Origin: Paulownia fortunei
Lineage: Eukaryota > Streptophyta > Magnoliopsida > Lamiales > Paulowniaceae
Reading direction: 5' to 3'
DNA: 64,000 nt
NCBI GenBank assembly: GCA_019321725.1
Contig: CM033108.1
Span: 15,885,799 to 15,949,798, forward strand
Below are positions 12,591 to 22,293 of this stretch, in pieces. Both the position numbers and the translations under genes were made by a program. The stretch's first letter is position 1. The number at the start of each line of letters is the position of its first letter. The notes below the pieces were generated by a model. The model searched no databases and was not told where the DNA came from. It saw nothing but the letters and a program-made list of their open reading frames with translations.

Positions 12591-13600
12591 AGCTGCTAAC
12601 CAAGATTTTAGTAATTCAAGTATTAAATTATTAATTAATTAATTATATTAATTAATTGACTTAATTGGATTAAGTAACCCATCATGGAATAAGTAATTGA
12701 TCGTTTGGAATAATGATTATTATAGATCTTTATTATTCATTTGATAAATTAATTTAATTGATATGATCAATTAAATTGGATCAAGGCTCACTGAGTATGG
12801 ATTTGTAGGAAGTTCATGAGAAATTTAATTAAGTATTAAAATTTAAGACTGACTAGGAAATTAAGTTTTGAATTTTGAATTAAAGATTTACCATAAGTTT
12901 TTGACATGAAATCAAAACTTACCATTTGAATCCAAGTTTGACTTGGAAAAGGATCAAAGATATACCTCTTGGATTCCTAATTGGATAAGGAAAGGTTGTC
13001 ATAAGATGGAACAAAAGGGGGCTTTTTTATAGCTCCCCCTATTACAAGCAATTTATGCTTGTAAAATTTTCAGCCATCTCCTTTCTCTTTCTAGAAATTA
13101 TTTCTTGTTCTCTTGGCCAAAGTTTCTAGTCTTTGATCAATTCTTTCGCTCACCTAAGTTCAATTAAGATTTGATAAAGGACCCAAATAATAGTGATTTA
13201 TTTTGTTCCATAAACCCTCATATACACGTTAGGCCAGAACTATCGAATTAAAGCTTATTAGCATAAGTTTAATTGCTAGTGGGCATTCGATGTATGGTTA
13301 CACACTAGAAGATCAACTACTTTGGGATCTTAGTGAATCCATCCATTCTACATAATTTTGGAAAATTGAAGAGTTCATGAAAACAAATGACTTAAGTCGT
13401 TTCTAAGTCCTTTTCACCAAACAAAAGCTTCAGGTATAATCTAACTGAGACTTCTTATAATATTAAGGATGTCAATTTTTATAAGTATGCAGATAACCGA
13501 TCAATCGCATTGAACCTGGAACACCCTTATTATGTATTTGATGCATATTTTAAATTTTAAATTTATGTTGCATTCCGGTAGTTTCGCGAACCCAATAACA
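12591..13600 (+). mobile_element. Family C (copia) LTR, 5'-truncated
   Basis: It carries the (ATTA)n-rich stretch common to family C LTRs, a TATA-like TTTTTTATAG, and ends GTTTCGCGAACCCAATAACA, matching the reversed ends at 46759, 56439 and 59551. No PBS follows, so it is a 3' LTR remnant or a solo LTR missing its start. Clear flanking duplications are not seen. Confidence 0.7.
13020..13036 (+). promoter_or_regulatory. Candidate TATA box of family C LTR
   Basis: A GGCTTTTTTATAGCTCC stretch lies about 570 bp upstream of the LTR end and is followed by a pyrimidine-rich tract. This is the usual position of an LTR promoter. It is weak evidence without transcript data. Confidence 0.35.
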
Positions 13601-15151
13601 TGACGTAGTAGATTTTTGCTACAAGCTTATTGAGATGATGAAGTACAATATCAATGCAAATTCTTATGGAAGAGATTTTAAGAATAACTTTCATGTTTTC
13701 ATTTCATGTCATTGCAATTTACAAAGACTTTAAGATTTGACAATCATTATTGTAAACCTTTTATGGTTATTTATATCGGTTTCTTCATATGTCTTTTATT
13801 GTGAAGTTTCTTTTTTATATAAAAAAATGTAATAGTGTATCTTAGCTCGAAATAAGTCATAAGCTCAAAAAAAATATAAGTTGAGTTTGAGTTGAGCAAA
13901 AGAAAAAATTACAAGCTAAGTTTGAGCTTGTGGTCATTAAATCAGAAAGTGATTGAACTTAAGCCAGTGTAAACTTGGCCCATAAAGCTTGATAAAGTCC
14001 TACTCCGCCTTATGTTAAAACTCGAGATAGCAATGGCAAAGTCAGTGCCGCAACCCAAATTCATTCCACATAATTAATATATACTACCGATCGTGATGCA
14101 CCCCCCATGTGCTTAAGCTTTTAAGGTTTAAAGTAAAAAAACATTTGTTTACTTTTTCTATGATAATACAATTTTTTCTATGATTTAATGCATTTAATTT
14201 TTTATGATGAGCAAAAAAATAAAATTAAGATATTATAATACAACTGAAGGCAAAAGAAAAGAGGAAAAAATAGGAGAGACAAACGGGGAGAGAGAGAGAG
14301 AGAAAAAAAAAAGATCAAAGGGAGGAGATGAGACATGGCATAAACTATATTACATTATCTTTTTAGATGGGATTATTTATGCGAATTCATTTAAACATTC
14401 CAAAGTAGTTAATTTAATGCCTTCACACTAAATAAATAGTATATATGTTCATATATATATATATATAATATAATATGTATGTTCAAGTGTGTGTTTATGT
14501 GATACGTATATGTGCTGAAATATAATTGTAGTACATAATCTCTAACTTTAAAATATAAGTCTAATCAAAATTCAATATACAGAAAGTAAAAAAATACATT
14601 TAATATCTTAATTTCTCGAAAATGAAAGCATGCACATTAAGTGTACAAACCAGCGATTTTTTGTTAATAATATTATTTTATGAACTTAGTGAGTCCCAAG
14701 TTTAATTCATCATGTTTGGATTCAAAATGAGGTGCATCCCTAATTAAGGGGAAGTGGGGCAGTTCTCGATTCTTTCATGAATCATGGGCCGATTTTAGGT
14801 TTTACATCCATTTTAGACTCACTATGTTACGATGTTTAATTAAAACTATCTAAGATTGCCCATGGAATATAAGTTATGAGTATTCAACAAATAATTAAAT
14901 CATTCCAACCAATCAATTTAACCCAAGTCGTACTATAATTGGTGAGTTGAATGTTGGACAGGTTAATTCAGGTTAATTGAAAAAAGATCACATTCTTGCA
15001 ATTAAATTCAATTTTATATTTTTTATAGGATACAATAAAGAAAAAGAAGAAAGAAAAAACAACTTAACTGAACTTTTTTGTCAACGTCAAGGTGCTGTCC
15101 CAACGCAACTTTGAACATTCTTTTAACACAGGCATACAAAAAGGAGCACAA
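13601..15151. other. Low-repeat intergenic stretch, probable 3' flank of host gene
   Basis: No match to any other part of the window and no supported ORF. It holds GA and A-rich runs (14285-14315), an (AT)n tract at 14450-14475, and a GAGCTTG/CAAGCTC-rich section at 13860-13990. The last 400 bp are probably 3' flank of the exon that ends at 15152. Confidence 0.4.
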
Positions 15152-15271
15152 TTACATACAAACATGGGGAGGAATGAACTTTCCTGGATTCATGATGTCA
15201 TTGGGATCTAAAGCAGCTTTGATCCTCTTCATAGTCTTCAAGGCCTCCATTCCAAGTTCTTTTTCGAGATA
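15152..15271 (-). pseudogene. Terminal coding exon of a D-lactate dehydrogenase-like FAD-linked oxidase (orphan exon)
   Basis: The minus strand gives 39 codons and a TAA, starting YLEKELGMEALKTMKRIK and ending DPNDIMNPGKFIPPHVCM. This is the C-terminal end of the FAD-linked oxidase C domain. It most resembles mitochondrial D-lactate dehydrogenase (cytochrome) of plants, which ends in the same DPN-IMNPGK-IPPHVC pattern; the protein oxidises D-lactate and passes electrons to cytochrome c. A splice acceptor, TTTTGTTTCAG, sits directly before the TAT codon, so this is the last exon. The frame is clean for all 39 codons, and its codon use is unlike the retroelement debris around it. No upstream exon is recognised before retroelement sequence begins at 15627. 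Either the preceding intron is very long and filled with transposons, or this is a stranded gene fragment. I cannot distinguish these from this window. D-2-hydroxyglutarate dehydrogenase is a less likely alternative. Confidence 0.7.
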
Positions 15272-15626
15272 CTGAAACAAAATATGGATATTACTATCAG
15301 GAAACCAGTAATTCTCTGAATGATGATCACAAACAACATACCAAATGGGATATGACATCTTGGTACATGAAATACAGTTACATAGTGCCACTATCATGGT
15401 TGATATTATGTGAATTGCAGCCATTTAATCTAAACTAAATGAGTGCATCGTTAGGGTGAAAGTAATGGTTTTTGTCAGTGGCTTCAATTAAATCAAGTTT
15501 CTGTGTAATAACAGTTCCAAGGCCCTCAATATCACAAGATAGCTGGGGCTCTGTGTCAGCCAACATAGCCTTTATTTAACATCTTTTAAACTTTCAAAGC
15601 ACTTATAATTGATAAGGACCGTGATG
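15272..15626 (-). other. Upstream flank or intron of the D-LDH exon, with an unidentified near-ORF
   Basis: The acceptor-side intron sequence begins at 15272. On the minus strand at about 15425-15590 there is an open stretch that could read AMLADTEPQLSCDIEGLG then ITQKLDLIEATDKN, preceded in another frame by CFESLKDVK. The composition looks protein-like (few stops, amphipathic), but I do not recognise a family. It does not match the expected preceding D-LDH exon, which should carry a GTGKMK-type end. Function unknown. Confidence 0.3.
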
Positions 15627-16379
15627 GAGGTAAGGCCAATAAGAGAAATAATACGGTGTTTTCATACTTGGTCTTTCAATCTCATGTATTAGCCGTATTT
15701 TATCTCATTCTTGTGACTTTCCTATACCGATTTTTCAACCTCAAGTATTTGCCACCATTTTTTGAGGAGCTTCTACAAGAAAATATGGATGAAAATGATT
15801 TTCTTGACATTTCAAAGAGAGATAGGTGGAAGGTCATGATAGGTTGACTCATGCTTGGTGTCCTCTCATGCAAAGAGACATGTTTATAGGCTAAGGAGAT
15901 CACAAAAATTGATGCTTTAGTGTTATAATCAAGTGTAATGTGGTTTAGAATGATTTCATTCAACCTAGTCAACCAACCTATCAAATTGCACTATTTTGCA
16001 TACTTTTAGTTCTTAGCCAAATGTGACATATTTAATGTAAATATTTAAGCAAACAATCACTTTAGCATATAACTAGTATGGAGTAATACAAATAATTCAT
16101 TTTATGACCATTCAACATATCAATCTTTCTTAACCAATTTTTCGAGTTTTTCATTGCGAAAGGGTACTTAAGGAATATATTAAATCAAGAAACAAAAGTT
16201 TGATATCATATTTCATGTACTAATACATGTTAAAGCATAACTGGAGTATATAGTAATAATTATTCATGTTCGTGCAATCTTTCTATTTGTATGCCATAGT
16301 CCGATAATGCACATTGATTAGATGCATATTCATTCAATATGCTTATTATTGGCTATGTAGGAGATAATTAGGCATTACA
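15627..16379 (-). mobile_element. Family B LTR fragment with internal deletion
   Basis: The right end read on the minus strand starts TGTAATGCCTAATTATCTCC, the family B start. The left part matches 19815-19940 and then jumps to sequence equivalent to 20945 onward, so about 1 kb in the middle is missing. The LTR 3' end is also missing on the left. The right boundary abuts copia integrase sequence at 16380. Confidence 0.75.
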
Positions 16380-17330
16380 CTCCCATTTGCTGCTTCATGT
16401 AAGCAACACATCCCCATACCCTAATTTATTTATAAGAGGGTGGTTTCCCATACCACATCTCATATGGTGTTTACGGCATTGACTTTGATGGCATTCTATT
16501 AAATAGATATGCCGCCATTTTTGGACCATAGCCCTAAAATGAAAGAGGAAGCCCAGTGAAACTCATCATCGATAGAACCATGTCTTGCAGGGTTTGATTT
16601 CTACACTCCACAACTCCATTGAGTTGAGGAGTAGCATGAGGGGTCTACTGACAGAGAAACCCATTCTCTTTTAGATAATCAAGAAACTTTGTGCTCAAGT
16701 ATTCACCTCCTCGATCTGATCGAAGAGCCTTGATACTTAGCTTAGTTTGTTTCTCTACCTCGCATCTGAATTCTTTGAACTTTTCAAAAGCTTCAGATCT
16801 GTACCTTATAAGGTACACATAACCATACCTAGAATAATCATCAATAAACATTATGAAGTAGTGATAGTTTCCACGAACACTAACACTTAGTGGCTTGCAT
16901 ACATATAAATGGGAACAAATCCAATAGATCTTTGGCTTAACACTTAGTGGCCTGCATACATCTAAATGGGAACAAATCCAATAGATCTTTAGCTCACTCC
17001 ACTTGTCCAACAAATGGTGATTTGGTTATCTTTCCCTTGAGACATGACTCATATGTTGGCATTCCTTACTCTTTCGAAAGATCGAGCAATTGTGCCCACT
17101 TATAAATTCTTTTCTTAGAGATGTGACCTAATCTAGCATGCAATAAGAGTTGAGAACGATGATTACCTAATTTTCTTTTATTTTGTTGAACGTGGAAAAA
17201 AGAGTTATGGGGAGTAATAGAATATAAACCATTCATCAATATGCTAGAGGTAATCAAAACTAAATCTCTGAAAATGGAACAACTTCTGTGTTTTATTAAA
17301 AAAATAAAACCTTCTCTATCCAAAATAGAA
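16380..17330 (-). pseudogene. Ty1/copia integrase region (family C), broken
   Basis: Minus-strand reading gives the GAG-pre-integrase zone (ILMNGLYSITPHNSFF; LLHARLGHISKKRIYK) and then the integrase core. Catalytic positions are visible: the first Asp in a HLDVC segment, the second in ALRSDRGGEYLS, and the Glu in NGVVECRNQTLQDM. The core continues to a CVAYMKQQ stretch at 16380, where the element is cut off by a family B LTR. Multiple in-frame stops (for example between FLCQ and TPHATPQ) and frameshifts show it is dead. Reverse transcriptase and RNase H are absent. The integrase normally inserts retrotransposon cDNA in the nucleus. Confidence 0.88.
16881..16994 (-). repeat. 57-bp tandem duplication within copia integrase
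   Basis: TAACACTTAGTGGC..GCATACAT..AAATGGGAACAAATCCAATAGATCTTT occurs twice, starting at 16881 and 16938. The period is 57 bp, or 19 codons, so the frame is kept. The related copy at 48400-48480 has a single unit. The duplication repeats the segment around the first catalytic Asp (HLDVC, then HLYVC with Asp changed to Tyr). Confidence 0.85.
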
Positions 17331-18412
17331 ATGGAGATAATGTTCTTAACTATCTCTGGATCATAAACATAATTGTTTAAAACTAAAACTACTCCATTTC
17401 CTAAAGCAAAGTTGACACTTCCTTTGACTAATGCAGCAACCTTTGCTCCATTCCCCAGCCTCAGGATGTCTCTCCTCTATTTAGCTTCTTATTTCTTGCC
17501 ATCACCTGCAAATCATTGCATAGATGAGATCCACATCTGGTATCTAATACCCAAGAGGCATCGCTAACTAATAAGTTAACTTCAACAAAATAAATACCTA
17601 AGCTCTTTTGGGCCGCGAGGTACTCATTCTAGTTTCTTTTTTCAATGCCCAGGTTTGCCGCAATAGTGGCACTTGTTGTCAGTCTTGTTGGAAATTTTGG
17701 AGATGCCATTAGTTTGCTTCATGCCTTTGGACTTTAAGGAATGCTTTCCTCTCTTCTTCTTCCTCTTGGGCTTTGCAACCTTTGAGTTGGATGTGGATCC
17801 AACATGCATGACCAGTTTATCCTTCTTCATAGTGGACTCAGCCATCTTCAACATGTTAACCAGCTCAGGAAGGCTAGTTTCCATCTTATGCATGTTGAAG
17901 TTGACAACAAAGATGTCAGACGGTGGAGGCAAAGACTATAGGATAATATCCAAATAGAGATCATTATCCATTAAGACTCCAAGTGACTTATGCCTTTTGA
18001 TTAGGCCTATCATCTTCAATCCATGATCATGGACTAAAGAGCCCTCTGTCATACGGGTCCTAAAAAGCTCATTCAAGATCTAATATTTCACTTACCTAGT
18101 ATGTTCACCATACAACTTTTGTAGGTGAACATAGATATCATGTGTATATGCATGTACCTCGTGTTACCTCTGCAACTCATTTGACATTGATGCCATCATA
18201 TAGCATCGTGCTTGCAAATCATCTTCAACCAGCTTGTGATAATCCACAAGCCCCTTCTCAGTAGCATCCACTAACTCGGCCTGGAATCACATCAAGTATG
18301 TAATCCCTCTTTCGGATGACAGAATAATCTAAAGGTTCATCAACCAATCGATATAGTTGGGACTAGTTAATTTATTAGCTTCCAAGATAGATGCAAGTGG
18401 ATTTTTAGCCAT
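17331..18412 (-). pseudogene. Ty1/copia gag and protease region (family C), broken
   Basis: A gag start ATG lies at 18410-18412 (MAKNPLASILEANKLTSPNY), followed by the DWL phrase of copia gag and a stop soon after. A basic segment KPKRKKKRGKHS leads to the zinc knuckle CHYCGKPGH at about 17640-17670; the final W..C of the knuckle is lost to a stop and frame change. The protease active site reads VLDTRCGSHLCND at about 17520-17560, where the family has DTG, so the catalytic Gly is Arg. The matching region in the second copy is 48620-49858. Gag packages element RNA; the protease cuts the polyprotein. Neither can work here. Confidence 0.85.
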
Positions 18413-19291
18413 TTATAGACATCTATAAAATTTAAACAAGGCAAAAAATTAGCATTCTTTTAAAAACATATTCATTTGTAGCAAGTTCTTTATAATAAAT
18501 GTCTCCCACTATTTTATTTGAATTCCATCACCCCTTGGTAATTTGGAAAATCATATTTTCTAGTGGGCATGAGGCCCAATCAATGTTGTATGTCCGAATT
18601 TTATGAGCCTAGAAAACATATTGAAAGGTAGTTAAGTTTTAATGATTGCATCTCCATGCAACCTTCAAGATATTTTACCTTACTTCTTCTCATATACCCC
18701 AATTTTGTGAGCACATATGGTACTAAGTGTCAAGCAAGACTCATCAAACCTCTATGTAGATAGAGCATCAAAATGTTCCACGAATCATGGCTAATGTATA
18801 GACAAATCTATCCCATGGGCATCGCCATGCTTAGTAGAGATCTCAACTTTCTGTTATAGAGTCATTCCACAACAAATGGCCAATGATAAAGTAAGATAGC
18901 ACCATCATGTCGTCTACTTTTGATGGTAGGTATGGATTATTGGGTCCAACCTAATTATATCCATATTTGCTAGAAATCAAAATTTTAAAATTTTCTTTAC
19001 TTGATTTTAATTCAAGTGGGGTATTTATTTTAAACAAGACCTCGTCATTTTTAATCTTAGTTTATTTAATGTGTTTGCATGCAAATGACGACAAGCATAT
19101 TATTTGATAAAATTAAATAGACCCTACTCATGCATCTAATACATACATTACTCGGATGATATACATTTATGGGTCTTCTCTTGATTCTTCGTCTTGGTCA
19201 TTCTTCTTGTTCAGTAAGAAGAAAAAAGAAAAACCTTATCCTATTCTACTCTCATTTTAAAAATATAAGGTACATACATAGAAAGAATAAG
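18413..19291 (-). mobile_element. Long 5' leader of copia family C, part next to gag
   Basis: This noncoding stretch lies between gag and the PBS. It matches 49859-50811 in the same orientation and, reverse complemented, 55450-56240. It contains no recognisable ORF. Its continuation is at 21574-22060, on the other side of the inserted family B LTR, making the leader about 1.37 kb without the insert. Confidence 0.78.
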
Positions 19292-21573
19292 TGTAACACC
19301 CCTTAACCTAACTGCAGAGCCTAAACAAGCTGATACAGTTAAGTCAAGAAATGTTAATTTTTCATCAATATTAGAGTTATGGTTTTAATAAAAGTTCTTA
19401 TTTTTAGCTATAAGAGAAAGAACTTGAATTGTTTTAAACACACCATATATATATATATATCAAAATTGAGTACATCTATTTACAAAATCATAACAGAGTG
19501 GCTTATTTAAAAATAAAATAAAGTTTTCAAAATAAACTACAAAATAGTTCGAAGCATGGCATATGAACAAATCTTTGTCCGACTGCTCTAGAAACTCAGT
19601 CAATAACACCCACATCACACAAATCTAATGAGCTAAAGGCTTAGTAAGAAAAACTGATGCAATAACAAATAACATATATGCACATCTCATAAATCATTAA
19701 ATGCATTATTCTATTTAATAACTTTCATTCATAAATCATTCTTTAGGGCCTTTGAAGTGTGGTACCTAACTAATAGCGATAGATCGTGGTTTTCGAAACC
19801 TGTTCATAATGATTGGCCAATAAAAGAACTAATATGGGGTTTCCATACTTGGTCTTTCAACCTCAGATATTAGCCGTATTCTATCTTATTCATTATCGCT
19901 TTCCTATCCCGATTTTTTAACCTCAAGTATTTACCACCATTTGTTGGGTCTGCCGGTCCCTCCCGCGTCCCTTGTCTACCCGACCATCAATCAAGTACCA
20001 TACTTCCTTTTCAAAAACCTCATTATATCCTTAGTTGTATCATGCTTCATAAACCATAAATACATCAAACATTACATCATTTCACAAATAATAACAATCA
20101 CATTAAAATATAAACAACATTATATGATTCTTGTGATACAGCAAATGAAAGCTTAAACTTGCCTCAAGTCCACTTTGTGCTAAGTGAAAAGGTCAATCTC
20201 TTTGGAAGATAGGATGTGTTAAAGGCCTAACATAATCAAATCATGTAGCATTTAATATCCTTTTCATAAATCACTTAGTCTATTCTAATTAAAATCATAT
20301 ACACTTTTCAATCTTTTGTAAATAATTCCATATCAATTACATAACCTTAAAAATAATGTATACTCCATATTTTACTACTAATTCAAGACATTAAACATTA
20401 GGTCAGTCATTAAATAACTAAAAATTCAAATATAATTATTAGGGCAGCCCACAAAACATGAACATAATCCGAATTAAAATGACGTAAACTTGGTTCTAAT
20501 TTAAATTGATTCTAACCTTCAATTAAGCAAACTAATTTCTATTGTTCACAATCATTTGTAGGCACCTTCAAACACAATATAAGCATTATAAAATCAATAG
20601 AAACAAGTAAATTAAACAATTTCACAAGGCTATCAATTTTGCTAAAAACTAGCTTAACTAGCTTGATTTTAGCTTCAAGTGTAACTTACTTAAGTTTTCA
20701 ATCATACAAAAGCATGCTAAAACATGTAACTATCCAAGATACTACAAATTAATTATAAGAAACATTGAAAAAGAATATACCTTGATTAAGTTAGAATTAA
20801 ACTTTAAAATCAATGATTTTCAAGCTTAAAAAGGGTGGAAACTTGTTCTAGTTTGTGTTATATGGATTTCTATGGATTGAATTCAATTTTTGTGGGTATG
20901 AGAGTATAGAAATTTGGGAGAAACTTAGAAGAATAAGGGTTGGTCATTTTTGAGGTGCTTCCACAAGAAATATGAATAAAAATGATTTTTTTGACCTTTC
21001 AAAGAGAGGTAAGTGGAGGGCTATGATTGGTTGCATCATGCTTGATGTCTTTTCATGCCAAAAGCCACGTTTATGGGTTAGGGAGATGACAAAAATTGAT
21101 ACTTTGGTGTTATAATCAAGTGCAGTGCGGTTTAGAATGATTCCATGCAACCTAGTCAACCAATCAATCAAATTGCACCATTTTGCATACTTTTAGTTCT
21201 TAGCCAAATATAACATATTTCAAGTAAATATTTAGGCAATTAATAACTTTAGCATATAACTAGTATGGAGCAATACAAATAATTCATTTCATGGACATTC
21301 AACACATCAATCTTCCTTAACCGAGATACCGAGCTTTCACTGCAAAAAGGTACTTAAGGAATATGTTAAATCAAGAAACGAAAGTTTGATCTCATAGTTC
21401 AGGTACTAATGCATGTTAAAGTATAATTGGAGCATATAGTAATAATTATTCATATTTGTGTAATAATATTATTTGTATGCCATAATCCAATAATGCGTAT
21501 TTGATTAGATGCATATTGATGAAAAATGCTTATTATTAGATATGTAGGAGAGAATTGAGAATTAGGTATTACA
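19292..21573 (-). mobile_element. Solo LTR, family B, nested in copia leader
   Basis: Read on the minus strand it starts TGTAATACCTAATTCTC (at 21573) and ends GGGGTGTTACA (at 19292), length 2282 bp. Flanks are ATAAG (19287-19291) and ATAAA (21574-21578), a TSD with one mismatch. No gag or pol adjoins it. The paralogous leader at 50790-50825 reads GAATGAATAACAGACTC without the LTR, confirming both ends of the insertion. Confidence 0.93.
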
Positions 21574-22060
21574 ATAAAAGACTCGCATGTCCCAATTCAA
21601 AAACCTAAAGATAAATAAGCCTAATCACATTGGTCCAAAAGGCTCCATGATCATTCCATACACATTAATAAATACATCACATGAATTTATTAAAGCATGT
21701 AAATTTACCATCCAATTAAATTGTAATTTCACGACTTGGGATAAAAACTTGATTTTTCACGATAAACCTATTTTTTCAAAAAATTAAATTAAAAGTTTAA
21801 TTAAAATTCTTAAAAATTGAATTTTACGGTTCAAAACGATGAGGATCTAACACCATCCATCACAAATGCGCGTGCTATTGCACGCAATCATGCCATGTAT
21901 TTTTCTCCTCCTATTGAATTGAATTCAATTACACATTTTCTGTTTAATAATTAAATAAATTACAAAATATTTTTTTCAAAAATAGAAATACAAAAATCAT
22001 TCAAAATTTAAGAATTAAATTCACAGGCACAAATTGAATCTAATTGAAATTACGTAAACC
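21574..22060 (-). mobile_element. Long 5' leader of copia family C, PBS-proximal part
   Basis: It aligns with 50812-51060 (AAGACTC then ATTCAAAAACC..AAAGATAAA and CACATGAATTTATTAAAGCATG). It connects the solo LTR to the primer binding site at 22061. No coding exon is seen; the small open frames have no support. Confidence 0.7.
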
Positions 22061-22075
22061 ATAGCTTTAATACCA
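22061..22075 (-). promoter_or_regulatory. Copia family C primer binding site
   Basis: The minus strand reads TGGTATTAAAGCTAT. This is two changes from TGGTATCAGAGC, the complement of the 3' end of plant initiator tRNA-Met. It lies directly inside an LTR end on its right. Confidence 0.75.
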
Positions 22076-22076
22076 C

Positions 22077-22293
22077 TATTGGATTCGTGTGATCCTGTGG
22101 TATACACGGTGCAAAAATAAAATTTTAAAAATAAGCATGCTATAACAGTTATAGTAGTATCTTAAATACGATGCGATTTTAACAATCTCATAATTTTAAA
22201 TGGTTGTATAAATAAATTAAAGTATCTATTTATACCTTTATGCACTCAGTTGTCATAGGGTTTGAAGCAATCTGTCACAACCTCTTAAAAATA
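22077..22293 (-). mobile_element. End of copia family C 5' LTR, cut by the family A element
   Basis: The LTR end reads TATTGGATTCGTG on the plus strand, comparable to TGTTGGGTTCGC at 46759. CCTTTATGCACTCAG..TAGGG..GAAGCAATC matches 56605-56650 of the family C 3' LTR. Homology stops at the insertion point at 22293. The remaining LTR is not clearly found to the right of 32800. Confidence 0.65.
22289..22293. other. Left target site duplication AAATA
   Basis: AAATA directly precedes TGTAACACC; the same AAATA follows the right LTR at 32800-32804. Five bp is the size made by gypsy integrases. Confidence 0.8.

Noticed and set aside
13587..13610. PBS after the copia LTR at 13600
   Set aside because: The following bases TGACGTAGTAG do not resemble the tRNA-Met complement.
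14204..14431. Lys/Glu-rich 75-codon frame
   Set aside because: It is driven by A-rich and GA-repeat sequence; no homology is recognised and there is no context for a gene.
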